Numbered from the stretch's first letter, positions 25,512 through 35,199 are shown. The stretch: DNA of 64,000 bases from Sulfurimonas sp. (GCA_021732045.1 JAKFWK010000001.1:62001-126000); one strand, 5' to 3'. The notes: generated from the sequence alone by a model not told the origin. Numbers and translations: made by a program.

Positions 25512-27830
25512 ATGTTCAAAGATATTGTCTGTGGCATGGAAGTTTCTGACTCTACGCCCTATAAAAGTGATTTTGAAGGGAAGCGTTATCTATTTTGCTC
25601 CGAACATTGTAGGCAAAAATTTACCGAGCATCTTGAAACTTATTTTCATTTAGAGTCTCCAAACCAAGGCTGTTCTGGTGGATTGTGCGTGGGGCAATCT
25701 ACATCACATAAGCATGATGTGCCAACTACCAACTATACCTGCCACATGCACCCCGAAGTTATCCAAGATCATCCCGGTGTCTGTCCTAAATGTGGTATGT
25801 CACTGGAACCAATGAATCCCAATATTGCAGTTGAAGAACATAGTGAACAAGACTCCATCAATAGACGATTTTGGATTAGTGGTGTCCTTGTAATCCCTTT
25901 GTTTATTATTGCAATGATAGGTGATATGGGATTTTTACCTTTTCCTATGAAGATGCTCCAGTGGGTCGAATTTTTTCTTGCTACTCCTATTGTTTTGTGG
26001 GGAGGATGGCCATTTTTTGTGCGAGGATGGCAATCGTTTAGGACATTCAATCTGAATATGTTTACTCTTATTGCCATCGGGGTAGCAACATCGTATGTGT
26101 ATAGTATTGTTGCACTGCTGTTTCCCCATATTTTCCCTCCGCTTATGCAGACACACGAGGGATTGGTACATATCTATTTTGAAGCATCTGCTGTTATTAC
26201 GGTGTTGGTTTTGTTGGGTCAGGTGCTTGAACTTAACGCACGCAGTAAAACAAATAGTGCAATCAAGACGCTATTGAATCTTTCACCCAAGCAAGCACAC
26301 CGCATTGATGAAAAAGGAGATGAGGAAAACATTAATCTTGATGAAGTTCATATAGGAGATCGTCTGCGAATTAAACCAGGAGAAAAAATTCCTGTAGATG
26401 GTGTCGTGCTAGAAGGGCAGAGCAATGTGGATGAGTCGATGATTACCGGAGAACCAATCGCGGTTCCTAAAGGATTAGGCGACCTGCTGATTGGTGCAAC
26501 TTTAAATAAAAACGGTACTCTTGTTATGCGTGCAGATAGGGTTGGAAGTGATACGATGCTCTCGCAGATTGTAGCGATGGTGTCGTATGCACAGCGTTCC
26601 CGTGCGCCTATACAGAAGCTAGCTGATATAGTGTCAGGCTATTTTGTCCCAGCGGTCGTTGTCTCAGCACTGTTGGCGTTTGCGGGCTGGTGGATTTGGG
26701 GTCCGCAACCGCAATTGGGGTATGCCATTGTTGCTATGGTTGCCGTGCTAATTATTGCCTGTCCTTGCGCCTTGGGTCTGGCTACTCCGATTTCGATTAT
26801 GGTTGGAACCGGGCGCGCGGCATTGATGGGTATTTTAATTAAAGATGCGCGAACTCTAGAGATGATGGAGAAAGTAACAACGCTAGTGCTTGATAAAACA
26901 GGAACACTAACACAGGGCAAACCGGAAGTAACTCGACTTATTCCCTTGGATGGATTTGAACTAAATGAGATTTTACGCTACGGAGCGAGTCTGGAAAAAG
27001 CGAGTGAACATCCGTTGGCTGAAGCAGTAGTGGAATATGCACATAGAAGCGGAGTGGTGTTTGTTGAGGTAAAAGACTTTAATGCCATCACAGGACAAGG
27101 GATTGTCGGTGAGATTGAAAACGGGCGTATAAGTGTGGGAAGCGATACATTTATTGAGAGCCTTGGTATTTCCACAAAAGCTATTTTGAGTGAAGCTGAT
27201 AATATGCGGAGAGATGGAAAAACGGTCATTTTTATGGCTATAGACTCGACTCTTAGTGCAATATTTGGGATTGAAGACCCAATTAAGGAGAGCTCTAGTA
27301 AAGCGGTTCAGCTACTAAAATCAGAAGGGATTCGTGTTGTTATGCTTAGTGGAGATAACGAATTTACTGCAAACGCCGTTGCTAGACAAATAGATATTGG
27401 CGAAGTTCATGCTAATGTCATGCCTCAGGATAAAGTCTCAATTATTAAAAATCTGCAAAAAAATGGCGAAGTTGTTGCTATGGCAGGAGATGGAATCAAT
27501 GACGCTCCAGCACTGGCATCTGCTGATATTGGTATTGCTATGGGAACGGGAACAGATGTAGCTATTGAGAGCGCGGGAGTTACCCTTATTAAAGGGGACT
27601 TGATGGGAATATTAAAAGTAAGAAAGTTAAGTCGCGCAACAATGAAGAATATTAGACAGAATCTATTTTTTGCTTTTGTTTATAATAGCGTTGGAATTCC
27701 AATTGCAGCGGGAGTGCTATACCCATTTTTTGGAATCCTATTCTCGCCGATGATTGCAGCTTTAGCGATGAGTTTTAGCTCAGTGTCTGTGATTGCCAAT
27801 GCATTGCGTTTACGCAATTGTAAACTTTAG
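25512..27830 (+). CDS. copA: Copper-exporting P1B-type ATPase with YHS and metal-binding N-terminal domains
   Basis: This ATP-driven pump expels Cu(I) from the cytoplasm. Instead of the usual HMA domains it starts with a YHS domain ([30 protein letters not shown]) and a heavy-metal-binding motif ([20 protein letters not shown], about 75-95). Eight helices are visible, with the ion-site CPC in [12 protein letters not shown] near residue 416, phosphorylated Asp in DKTGTLT near 461, SEHPLAEAV near 498, TGE in SMITGEP and GDGINDAP near 659. A strong GGAGGTGCAAA site precedes the ATG. It is the first gene of the copper cassette, which looks less AT-rich than its neighbours, a hint of transfer. Confidence 0.95.
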   Translation: MFKDIVCGMEVSDSTPYKSDFEGKRYLFCSEHCRQKFTEHLETYFHLESPNQGCSGGLCVGQSTSHKHDVPTTNYTCHMHPEVIQDHPGVCPKCGMSLEPMNPNIAVEEHSEQDSINRRFWISGVLVIPLFIIAMIGDMGFLPFPMKMLQWVEFFLATPIVLWGGWPFFVRGWQSFRTFNLNMFTLIAIGVATSYVYSIVALLFPHIFPPLMQTHEGLVHIYFEASAVITVLVLLGQVLELNARSKTNSAIKTLLNLSPKQAHRIDEKGDEENINLDEVHIGDRLRIKPGEKIPVDGVVLEGQSNVDESMITGEPIAVPKGLGDLLIGATLNKNGTLVMRADRVGSDTMLSQIVAMVSYAQRSRAPIQKLADIVSGYFVPAVVVSALLAFAGWWIWGPQPQLGYAIVAMVAVLIIACPCALGLATPISIMVGTGRAALMGILIKDARTLEMMEKVTTLVLDKTGTLTQGKPEVTRLIPLDGFELNEILRYGASLEKASEHPLAEAVVEYAHRSGVVFVEVKDFNAITGQGIVGEIENGRISVGSDTFIESLGISTKAILSEADNMRRDGKTVIFMAIDSTLSAIFGIEDPIKESSSKAVQLLKSEGIRVVMLSGDNEFTANAVARQIDIGEVHANVMPQDKVSIIKNLQKNGEVVAMAGDGINDAPALASADIGIAMGTGTDVAIESAGVTLIKGDLMGILKVRKLSRATMKNIRQNLFFAFVYNSVGIPIAAGVLYPFFGILFSPMIAALAMSFSSVSVIANALRLRNCKL

Positions 27831-27870
27831 TTTGTACTGATATTATATTTGTTACTGTTAGGATGAAAAA

Positions 27871-28083
27871 ATGAAACTTTTAAACATAATAATAACAGGA
27901 TGGGCAGTTTTACTAAATGCTACAGAAAATTCTCCTCAATCATTAGGTGCAACGGATGGAAAAAGCGTTTATTTACCGATTGCTAAGCCGATTAATCTGC
28001 ATGAAGAAGCAGATGTTCAAAAAGCTGATCAAAACAGAAGTGGACATGGGAGTGCAAAATGGTTGCAAAAACAGTCTCGTTAA
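27871..28083 (+). CDS. Small secreted protein in the copper cassette
   Basis: A 70-residue product with a likely signal peptide (MKLLNIIITGWAVLLNA), then a polar mature part (SPQSLGATDGKSVYLPIAK, ending HGSAKWLQKQSR). It has an AGGAT ribosome binding site and its end overlaps the next gene by 25 bases. It contains His residues but no clear copper motif. Position between the ATPase and efflux genes suggests a role in periplasmic copper handling, as with other small proteins in such cassettes; the family is unknown to me. Confidence 0.65.
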   Translation: MKLLNIIITGWAVLLNATENSPQSLGATDGKSVYLPIAKPINLHEEADVQKADQNRSGHGSAKWLQKQSR

Positions 28084-29408
28084 TCGGCTTACTTCTTTTG
28101 AGTGGGTGTTCTACAATCTCTCAGCAAGAAATATTTGATCAGGTAAAGCACTCGAGTTCATCACACGGCGCAAAAGAGTTGCAGTGGATTAAATCGCCAG
28201 AAGATGCCTCTAAAGTAGAAGAGAGCGTTTGGAGGCTACTTGAGAAACCTTTGCAAATGGATGATGCCGTACGGATTGCTCTTATTAATAATCGCGCATT
28301 ACAGCAGAGTTATGCACAAATTGGTATTTCACAGAGTGATTTGGTTCAAGCAGGACTTGTGAATAATCCGCTTTTAGGATACAGTGTAGGGCGTAGCAAT
28401 GGGGTTACCAAATCGACTATTAGTCTTGATATTGCATTTCTAGATATGCTATGGATACCGTTACGAAGGGAACTAGGCAAGATTGCACTAGAAGAGATAC
28501 AAGCTAGTATAGGCAATGAGGTGCTAGAGGTAGTTAGAGATACTAAAAAAGCATATATAGAACTCGTTGCTATTGAGAAGAAAATGCTCTATTATAAAGA
28601 TATTTTAGTATCACATGAGGCTTCTCTTCAGCTTGTAACACGACAATATACAGCAGGTAATATCACAAAACGAAACCTTCTAAAAATTCAGAATTCGTAT
28701 CAGCATGCCCGTGTTGAGTCAATAGAGATAGCAAAGAAATATGCCATGGCACGAGAGTCACTAAACCGTATATGTGGACTTTATGGTGGGCAAACTAATT
28801 ACACGCTCGATAGTAGTTTAAAACCGATAGAGTCTCCACCAAACTTATCAAAAGGTCTAGAAAAGATAGCAATTGCTAGTCGACTAGATATGAGAGCGGC
28901 TATTGCTGCCGTAGATTATGCCGCTAAAGAGGCAGGTTATACTAAGAATACCCGTTTATTAAGCGAGCTGGAGTTATCAATAGAGAGTGAAAAAAATAGT
29001 AATGAGGATCGTCTTAACAGCTTTGGAATTAAAATTCCGATTCCAATTTTCGACTTTGGGCAAGCTCGTGTCAGTAAAGCAGAAGCGCTCTACAATCAAA
29101 ATGTTCATCATTTGTATGAGAAGGCGGTTGTTATTCGTTCGGAGGTGCGTGAAAAATATGCGCTTTTGCTTCATGCTCATACTATAGTTCATGAATATGA
29201 TGATGTAATTGTAAAAATAAATCAACAGATTTTAGAAGAGACGCAGCTATATTATAATGGGATGCTTGATGGTATTTATGAGTTGCTTGAGGATAAACGG
29301 CATCTTGTTGATGCCAAGATTGAAGCCGTTGAAGCATATAGTGAGTTTTGGAAGGCTCAGGCTGACTTAGAGTACGCAGTAGGAGGAAACTATAATGAAG
29401 CACGATAG
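28059..29408 (+). CDS. TolC/CusC-family outer-membrane efflux lipoprotein
   Basis: The protein starts with a lipoprotein signal ending in LLLLSGCS (Cys17) and continues with two repeats of the outer-membrane efflux domain: MDDAVRIALINNRALQQSYAQ at the first helix, QYTAGNITKRNLLKIQNSY, then FGIKIPIPIFDFGQARVSKA and YNGMLDGIYELLEDKRHL in the second half. At 449 residues it has normal length. It would form the outer-membrane channel of a copper efflux route, but no CusA-type pump or CusB adaptor is encoded nearby, so its inner partner is open. Confidence 0.88.
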   Translation: MVAKTVSLIGLLLLSGCSTISQQEIFDQVKHSSSSHGAKELQWIKSPEDASKVEESVWRLLEKPLQMDDAVRIALINNRALQQSYAQIGISQSDLVQAGLVNNPLLGYSVGRSNGVTKSTISLDIAFLDMLWIPLRRELGKIALEEIQASIGNEVLEVVRDTKKAYIELVAIEKKMLYYKDILVSHEASLQLVTRQYTAGNITKRNLLKIQNSYQHARVESIEIAKKYAMARESLNRICGLYGGQTNYTLDSSLKPIESPPNLSKGLEKIAIASRLDMRAAIAAVDYAAKEAGYTKNTRLLSELELSIESEKNSNEDRLNSFGIKIPIPIFDFGQARVSKAEALYNQNVHHLYEKAVVIRSEVREKYALLLHAHTIVHEYDDVIVKINQQILEETQLYYNGMLDGIYELLEDKRHLVDAKIEAVEAYSEFWKAQADLEYAVGGNYNEAR

Positions 29409-30732
29409 ACGCGATTTTTTAGGATTAGGTGCGGTACTGCTTGCTTCAAGCGCATTGGCAAAAACCTCTCAAGCACAAGAACATAATCATGATTTTCATA
29501 CTAATGGAGTGAAACGACAGCTTACATTGGTAAAAAACCCAAAACGAGTCCTTTCTCCTTCCACAGTCATTACTCCACGAAAGGGAAAAAAATATAATCC
29601 AGTTGTTACGCTTAATGGTTGGACATTGCCATATGAGATGAAAGATGGAGCAAAAGAATTCCATCTTATTGCAGAGCCTGTAGTGCGGGAGTTTGCTCCT
29701 GGCATGGTAGTTAATTGCTGGGGATACAACGGTACTTCTCCGGGACCTACAATTGAAGCAGTGGAGGGTGATTTTGTACGGATTATTGTTACTAATCATC
29801 TCCCAGAACATACAACAATCCACTGGCATGGACTTATTATTCCAAATGGAATGGATGGAGTAGGTGGTTTGACCCAGCCACAGATTGCACCAGGAGAGAG
29901 TTTTGTGTATGAGTTTGTCTTGCGTCAAAGTGGGACATTTATGTATCATCCACACGCTGATGAGATGGTGCAGATGGCAATGGGTTCTATGGGGATGTTT
30001 ATTGTTCACCCCAAAAATGCATCCGAGCATAAAGTTGATCGAGACTTTTGTTTTTTACTCGCTAGTTATGATGTAGCACCGGGAACATACACTCCAAATC
30101 CTTCAACTATGACGGAGTTTAATATTTGGAGTTTTAACAGTCGTGTCTTCCCTGGAATTGATTCAATGAATGTTCGTGTCGGAGATAGGGTTCGAATCCG
30201 CGTGGGAAATCTTACTATGACAAACCATCCAATTCATATGCACGGACATCCATTTGAGGTTACCTGTACAGATGGAGGATGGGTTCAAAAGAGTGCAAGA
30301 TGGCCAGAGGTAACTATTGATATCGGTGTGGGACAGATGCGTGCTATTGAATTTGTGGCAACAGAGGAAGGCGATTGGTCTTTTCATTGCCATAAATCAC
30401 ACCATACCATGGGTGCTATGGGACACAGCATTCCTAATATGATTGGTGTAAAACAAGATGATTTAAGTGAAAAAATTGGTAATTTAATGCCAGATTATAT
30501 GTATATGCCGATGGGTAAAAATGGGATGGCAGAGATGCAGGATATGGCAGAGATGGGGATGGCGCTACCTGAAAATACATTGCCAATGATGATGGGACAG
30601 GGACCATTTGGTCCTATTGAAATGGGAGGTATGTTTACTCTTGTAAAAGTACGACGAAATAAGCCCAAGGATGACTATAGTGATTCGGGATGGTATCATC
30701 ACCCCCATAATAGTGTTGCTCGAAAAGTATAA
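29395..30732 (+). CDS. Exported multicopper oxidase, probably copper-detoxifying
   Basis: The start MKHDRRDFLGLGAVLLAS is a twin-arginine type signal, so the folded enzyme is exported to the periplasm. All four copper-ligand groups are present: HWHG in TTIHWHGLIIPNG, HPHADEM, HPIHMHGHPFEV, and HCHKSHHTMG for the type 1 site and trinuclear cluster. The end of the protein is rich in Met (MPDYMYMPMGKNGMAEMQDM), as in copper-binding CueO. It probably oxidises toxic Cu(I) to Cu(II). The gene overlaps the efflux protein gene by 14 bases, completing the copper operon. Confidence 0.93.
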   Translation: MKHDRRDFLGLGAVLLASSALAKTSQAQEHNHDFHTNGVKRQLTLVKNPKRVLSPSTVITPRKGKKYNPVVTLNGWTLPYEMKDGAKEFHLIAEPVVREFAPGMVVNCWGYNGTSPGPTIEAVEGDFVRIIVTNHLPEHTTIHWHGLIIPNGMDGVGGLTQPQIAPGESFVYEFVLRQSGTFMYHPHADEMVQMAMGSMGMFIVHPKNASEHKVDRDFCFLLASYDVAPGTYTPNPSTMTEFNIWSFNSRVFPGIDSMNVRVGDRVRIRVGNLTMTNHPIHMHGHPFEVTCTDGGWVQKSARWPEVTIDIGVGQMRAIEFVATEEGDWSFHCHKSHHTMGAMGHSIPNMIGVKQDDLSEKIGNLMPDYMYMPMGKNGMAEMQDMAEMGMALPENTLPMMMGQGPFGPIEMGGMFTLVKVRRNKPKDDYSDSGWYHHPHNSVARKV

Positions 30733-30770
30733 AAAGGGTTCTTTGTGATATGACTACAAGCTAAACGAGG

Positions 30771-31691
30771 CTATATGTGACTGGTTGAGTTTAGTATAAA
30801 CCTATCCTTATAACTACATTTTTTACAAAGTTCTTCGACAGCCTTTGCTTCTTTAAATCCATTTACTATGTTTTGAGATCTACTAGAGTTTAGAATCTCT
30901 TTTAGTGATGATGTGTGAAGATTTCCGAGATTTATAATCCCGTCGCCATCAAGGCAGCAAGGCACAACTCTGCCATCCGCTAAGATGCCAATATGCGATT
31001 TTAGTCCATAGCATGGCGCGTCACTTTGGTGTGATGAACTCATGGATGGCCACTCAAAATAGCTATCAAAATTTAGTAAAATCTTTGATGCAAGACGAAC
31101 TGACTTTATCTCTTTTTTGTATATCGCATCTATCTCTAGCTCTATTTCAAAAAAATTCTCTATTTTTTTTAAGAGTAGATCATTAAACTCTTTTTCTAAA
31201 AAAGCCTCATCCAAATTCCAAACTCTTAGGTTAATAAAAGGCTTTGGATAATTTTCCAGTTTACTTTTGCACACAGAAAAAACAGCGCTCATGTAGTCAT
31301 CAAAACTCAAGTTTAGGGAGTTTTTGTTGAAACTATTTAGAGATATATTTAGCTGTCGTACCGATTTATGAAACAGCACTTCCATGGGAGTTTTATGAAG
31401 ATAATAACCACTGGTGGTAAGCTCAACTTCAAAGCCATACGCTAATGCTAAATCAAGATAAGATGAGAGATTTGAGAGCGTAAGAGGGTCGCCCATAACA
31501 TGAAAAGCTAAGGATTTTGTGTATGGAACTAGCTCGTTTAAAACTCTCTCAAAAAAATCTAACTGCATCGTTTTGGTTGGGTTTATCTTTGGCGGACAGA
31601 AACTGCATGCAAGACCGCAGATATTTGTGACTTCAATATGAACGCGATTAAAATAAAGTTTGTTCAATTTTTCCCTTTTTGTAGTCGGCAT
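30771..31691 (-). CDS. Radical SAM protein with SPASM-type C-terminal cluster
   Basis: The radical SAM motif is CGLACSFC (Cys25, Cys29, Cys32), binding the [4Fe-4S] cluster that cleaves S-adenosylmethionine. C-terminal cysteines in ADGRVVPCCLDGDG and AVEELCKKCSYKD are typical of SPASM domains, which hold extra clusters and often mark peptide or protein modifying enzymes. It has 306 residues and stands alone, convergent with the copper operon. Substrate unknown; no short precursor peptide gene is evident beside it. Confidence 0.85.
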   Translation of the reverse strand: MPTTKREKLNKLYFNRVHIEVTNICGLACSFCPPKINPTKTMQLDFFERVLNELVPYTKSLAFHVMGDPLTLSNLSSYLDLALAYGFEVELTTSGYYLHKTPMEVLFHKSVRQLNISLNSFNKNSLNLSFDDYMSAVFSVCKSKLENYPKPFINLRVWNLDEAFLEKEFNDLLLKKIENFFEIELEIDAIYKKEIKSVRLASKILLNFDSYFEWPSMSSSHQSDAPCYGLKSHIGILADGRVVPCCLDGDGIINLGNLHTSSLKEILNSSRSQNIVNGFKEAKAVEELCKKCSYKDRFILNSTSHI

Positions 31692-32098
31692 TATATTGAA
31701 AGATATTTTATATTTAGTTCAACTAACAAATAAAGAAGTCATATGATACCAAAGATACTTATAGCTATATTTGCAAGCTACTCTGCAAAATTATAGGAAA
31801 TCCGAGATAATGATAGAAAACTGTCATAAGAGGAATTATATGCAAGCATTGAATTACACCACAGTGCGAAACACACTAAAAGCCATTATCAAAGCTTGGT
31901 TAGCTGACAAAATTATGTAAATTGAACATCACAAAGTGGCTAGATAACAAAACATAGAAAAAAAAGACAAACTGCTTTTTTATCGCTTGTTGCTTGAAAT
32001 TTTTTGTAGCTCAATTTAATACTTTCAAGTAGTTTCTCTTTTGGTATTTCTATCATGTGCTTTAGAGGCTTTAAACTAAGAGTTGCTAAAATGCACTT
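31692..32098. other. 407-bp spacer with gene remnants
   Basis: No intact gene. A truncated antitoxin-like frame lies at 31840-31920. On the minus strand a short frame (about 31935-32056) reads HMIEIPKEKLLESIKLSYKK and then degenerates; it may be another fragment, but I cannot place it. The surE promoter should lie in the last 100 bases. Confidence 0.45.
31840..31920 (+). pseudogene. Truncated Phd/YefM-type antitoxin gene
   Basis: A 26-residue frame with a good ribosome binding site (AAGAGG) encodes MQALNYTTVRNTLKAIIKAW and a few more residues before TAA. The MxxxNYTxxRxxLKxxI pattern is that of the DNA-binding start of Phd/YefM antitoxins, which normally run to about 80-90 residues. The remainder and any toxin gene are missing, so this is probably a relic of a lost toxin-antitoxin pair. 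The likeness rests on twenty residues. Confidence 0.5.
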
Positions 32099-32884
32099 AT
32101 GGAAAAAAAATATAAAATATTAGTGACAAATGATGATGGTTACGAGGCAAATGGATTGCTTAGTTTGGTTGAAGCGCTTAGGGAACTTGATGATGTAAGC
32201 GTGGTTGTTGTGGCTCCTGCAAATGAGAAGTCTGCATGCGGACACTCTCTTACTCTAGTGCGTCCGCTTCGTTTTGTGAGTGTTGGGGATGATTTTTATA
32301 AGCTCGATGATGGAACTCCGAGCGATTGTGTTTACCTCTCGCTAAGTGCCATGTACGGCGACTCTAAGCCAGATCTGCTTGTTAGTGGTATAAATCGTGG
32401 TTCAAATATGGGTGAAGACATCACATACTCTGGAACATGTGCTGGAGCTATGGAGGCTGTTTTGCATGACATCCCTGCAATTGCTATCTCGCAAGTTATG
32501 GATTTCTCAAACCCTGCAGGGGATTTTACTTTGGCAAAGAAAGTTATAAAAGAGTTGGTTTTAAAGATTAAAAATGGTTCATTTCCACTGCCACCTAGAG
32601 AGTTTTTGAATGTAAATATCCCTTCAGATGTGAGTGAAGCGAAGATGGTGGTAACTTACGCCGGATATAGAGTTTATGCAAACGATGCGCATCTTCATAG
32701 AAATCCACGAGGCGAAGAGCACTACTGGTTAGGACTTCATCCACTAAACTTCTCCGCAAGAGTCGGTAATTCTGGTATAAGTGATTATGAGGCAATCGAA
32801 GCAGGGCATGTTTCAATATCTCCAATCCAACTCGACATGAGCGCTTACAAAAGCATAAATAGACTTGAAGATTGGATTAAGTAG
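32099..32884 (+). CDS. surE: SurE, 5'/3'-nucleotidase
   Basis: This cytoplasmic metal-dependent phosphatase acts on nucleoside monophosphates. The 261 residues contain the SurE metal-site motif LVTNDDGYEANGL at the start, APANEKSACGHSLT, DGTPSDCV, and SGINRGSNMGEDITYSGT. Full length for the family. It is followed after five bases by the ThiF-family gene, and the two are probably co-transcribed. Confidence 0.95.
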   Translation: MEKKYKILVTNDDGYEANGLLSLVEALRELDDVSVVVVAPANEKSACGHSLTLVRPLRFVSVGDDFYKLDDGTPSDCVYLSLSAMYGDSKPDLLVSGINRGSNMGEDITYSGTCAGAMEAVLHDIPAIAISQVMDFSNPAGDFTLAKKVIKELVLKIKNGSFPLPPREFLNVNIPSDVSEAKMVVTYAGYRVYANDAHLHRNPRGEEHYWLGLHPLNFSARVGNSGISDYEAIEAGHVSISPIQLDMSAYKSINRLEDWIK

Positions 32885-32889
32885 GGCGG

Positions 32890-33528
32890 ATGAGATTTGA
32901 TCGAGTAAAACTTCTTTTAGGAGATGATTTTTCTAAGCTCAAAGACGCAAAAATTTTGCTTTTAGGCGTTGGTGGCGTTGGCGGACACTGTCTTGATTGC
33001 TTAAGCAGAAGTGGCATTCGTGACATCACGATTGTGGATTTTGACACTTATGATGAGACAAATCAAAATCGTCAAATGTGGTCTGAACTTCATAAGGGTG
33101 AGCTAAAAGTCGAAGCACTTAAAAAACATTATCCAAATATAAAAATCATAAACAAGAGAGTGGATGAAGAGTGGGTTTTGGCGTTTGACTTTGATGAGTA
33201 TGATTTGGTTTTGGATGCAATTGATGATACAAAAGCAAAACTAGCTCTCGCTCAAAAATGTTATAAAAAACTCATCTCATCCTTTGGAAGTGCCAAAAGA
33301 GTGGATCCAACAAAAGTTGAGGTCTCAGATATATGGAAAAGTCATGGCGATAAATTTGGTTCAAAAATTCGTTACGAGCTAAAAAAAAGAGGCTTTAACA
33401 AAAAATATACAGTGATTTTCTCCTCAGAAGAGGCTATGGTTAAGGAGAAGGGTAGTTTTGTTGGCGTAACTTCTACTTTTGGAGCTGTTATGTGCAGTCA
33501 GGCTATCAAGAGAATTATTTCAAAATAG
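32890..33528 (+). CDS. ThiF/E1-like adenylating protein, TcdA-like
   Basis: This ATP-using enzyme adenylates a carboxyl group. The nucleotide loop is LLLGVGGVGGHCLDCLSRSG, followed by IVDFDTYDETNQNRQ (the DxD and N.R residues of the family) and LVLDAIDDTKAKLAL. The closest group is TcdA (CsdL), which cyclises threonylcarbamoyladenosine in tRNA; at 212 residues it is shorter than the 268 of E. coli, lacking part of the C-terminus, which is common in Campylobacterota as far as I recall. Another ThiF-type role cannot be excluded. Confidence 0.8.
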   Translation: MRFDRVKLLLGDDFSKLKDAKILLLGVGGVGGHCLDCLSRSGIRDITIVDFDTYDETNQNRQMWSELHKGELKVEALKKHYPNIKIINKRVDEEWVLAFDFDEYDLVLDAIDDTKAKLALAQKCYKKLISSFGSAKRVDPTKVEVSDIWKSHGDKFGSKIRYELKKRGFNKKYTVIFSSEEAMVKEKGSFVGVTSTFGAVMCSQAIKRIISK

Positions 33529-34425
33529 ATGAGAGGTTTACTGTTTTTTTTATTTCTGTTTTGCTTTCAAGTGGCAATTTTTGCGCAAGAAAAGATTGAG
33601 TACGACTATGAAGTAGACGCTTACTACTCAAATGTTTCAGCGTTTATAGACTTGGATAGCGGCAGAGAAATAACCGATGGAAAAAACTATGAAGAGAGTG
33701 ATATCTATAAAGAACTTTTCTATAACTCACTCTCGCCAAATGTGTTTTTACTAGAAGCTTCAATTCATCCGATGTCTCTTGCTGGACTCTATATCAGACA
33801 CAATAATGAAGTTGAATATGATAGGATGAATATTTATAATATAAACTTGATAAGAGCGGTTACTGCGGGATTTGAAGAGCCATACTCCTTTTCTATTTTC
33901 CTTGGAAGAATGATGATATTTAGCAAGCAAGATGGAGAGAGACTCGGTAAAAATCGAGCTTATGCCGGCTATCTTATTACTGTTGGAGATTACTCTATCA
34001 AAGACAATGTCGCCTATAGAGATAATTGGTCAAATATAGAGTTTAAGTTAAAAGGAACAAGGGAAAAAGAGGATAGAGATCTTGATTGGAGTTTTAGAGT
34101 TGGCGGAAGGTTCCATGAGAACAACAACTTTGCAAATACTGTTTTTATAGCCGCAAGAAGAACTAGTATCGACTATAAAAAAAGTGCTTGGTCTCTTTTA
34201 TATAACAGCGCTTTTTCTGCTATGATTGCGCTAAATGCAAAAACATATGAGCTTACAGAAGCAGAACTTATGGTGGAGAAAAAATGGCCAATAGGCACCC
34301 ATAAAATGAGTTTTGGATTGGGTGTTGGTTATCTTTATAATGGTCAAAATAAATATAACGGAGAACTTAAGGACGAGGGAATAAACAATCATCAGTTGCT
34401 TCTTCGTCCAAATCTAAAATGGTAG
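33529..34425 (+). CDS. Predicted outer-membrane protein of unknown function
   Basis: The start codon directly follows the previous stop. After a signal peptide (MRGLLFFLFLFCFQVAIFA) the 280-residue mature part shows alternating hydrophobic and polar residues and aromatic-rich strands (YSFSIFLGRMMIF, AYAGYLITVGDYSI, HKMSFGLGVGYLYNGQ), and ends in Trp after LLLRPNLK, consistent with an outer-membrane beta barrel. I do not recognise the family. Confidence 0.7.
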   Translation: MRGLLFFLFLFCFQVAIFAQEKIEYDYEVDAYYSNVSAFIDLDSGREITDGKNYEESDIYKELFYNSLSPNVFLLEASIHPMSLAGLYIRHNNEVEYDRMNIYNINLIRAVTAGFEEPYSFSIFLGRMMIFSKQDGERLGKNRAYAGYLITVGDYSIKDNVAYRDNWSNIEFKLKGTREKEDRDLDWSFRVGGRFHENNNFANTVFIAARRTSIDYKKSAWSLLYNSAFSAMIALNAKTYELTEAELMVEKKWPIGTHKMSFGLGVGYLYNGQNKYNGELKDEGINNHQLLLRPNLKW

Positions 34426-34433
34426 GAGATATG

Positions 34434-34679
34434 ATGGAGCATAAATTTGATGAAAAACTCACATGTGAGGGAGTTGTTGGGGATGGCTGTGGAGGTGGAA
34501 GAATCTTTACGGTAGAGGAGAGTAAGCTAAAGGTTTATGACCCACAAACCAAAGAGATTATGATACTTCTTGATGATGTAAATAATGCAGAAAGTATAAG
34601 TAAAAAAGGGTGTTTAATAACTATTGAGTGCGAGGATAAATCTATAAAATTTAATCTCTCAATCATGAGTATTGTTTAG
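34434..34679 (+). CDS. Unknown 81-residue acidic protein
   Basis: A small, probably cytoplasmic protein with several Cys residues (KLTCEGVVGDGCGGG, KKGCLITIECED) and no signal peptide. An AGGAG lies at 34424-34428, inside the end of the preceding gene; of three in-frame ATGs (34419, 34431, 34434) the last is best spaced. The GDGCGGGR loop is conspicuous and might bind metal or nucleotide, but this is speculation. Family unknown. Confidence 0.6.
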   Translation: MEHKFDEKLTCEGVVGDGCGGGRIFTVEESKLKVYDPQTKEIMILLDDVNNAESISKKGCLITIECEDKSIKFNLSIMSIV

Positions 34680-34739
34680 GATTTGTAATTCTTTAGTAAT
34701 CTGTTGATAGTATAATTTTTTTATTTTTAAGGAGTAGTA

Positions 34740-35171
34740 ATGGCATATTTTGACAGTGCTAAAGTTGAAGACAGTGTTTATGGTTTAGTTTTTGGACAGG
34801 GTGTGATTTCTAGTATTTTTGAAGATAGTCACTATAAAATAATGGTAAATTTTAAAAATGGATATGAGGTTCCATATACGGAGGATGGAATTCCAGGATG
34901 GGGAAATTTTAAAAAGCAGACACTTTTTTATAAAAAAGATATTGATCTTACTGATGTTGATTTTACTCCAACTACAAAGATTTTAACAGCTAAAAAGATT
35001 ATAAAACTAAGAGAGAAAAATAGACTCAAAGTAAGACTTCCATCTGGAATTTGGAAGAGTGTTAAAAAAGCTGAGCCATCGTATGTTGAGACGCTACTTG
35101 AAGAAGAAAAATATCATCTATTTAAGAAAAAAGAAGAGAAAAAGAAGAGCAAGGAAAATACTAAAAAATAA
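34740..35171 (+). CDS. Unknown 143-residue protein
   Basis: A soluble protein with an AAGGAG ribosome binding site. The first half has a beta-rich pattern, KVEDSVYGLVFGQGVISSIF then NFKNGYEVPYTEDGIPGW, reminiscent of small SH3-like or tudor-like folds found in some phage-related hypothetical proteins. The C-terminus is strongly basic (KKKEEKKKSKENTKK), suggesting contact with nucleic acid. I cannot name the family. Confidence 0.7.
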   Translation: MAYFDSAKVEDSVYGLVFGQGVISSIFEDSHYKIMVNFKNGYEVPYTEDGIPGWGNFKKQTLFYKKDIDLTDVDFTPTTKILTAKKIIKLREKNRLKVRLPSGIWKSVKKAEPSYVETLLEEEKYHLFKKKEEKKKSKENTKK

Positions 35172-35199
35172 ACTTTTTTTATCTCTAAGTTAGGCGCAG

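Noticed and set aside
25435..25653. Plus-strand frame of 72 codons overlapping the start of copA
   Set aside because: Wrong frame relative to the YHS domain, which has a strong ribosome binding site and matches the ATPase family.
29446..30030. Minus-strand frame of 194 codons over the multicopper oxidase gene
   Set aside because: The oxidase is certain on the plus strand with all copper ligands; the opposite frame has random-looking composition.
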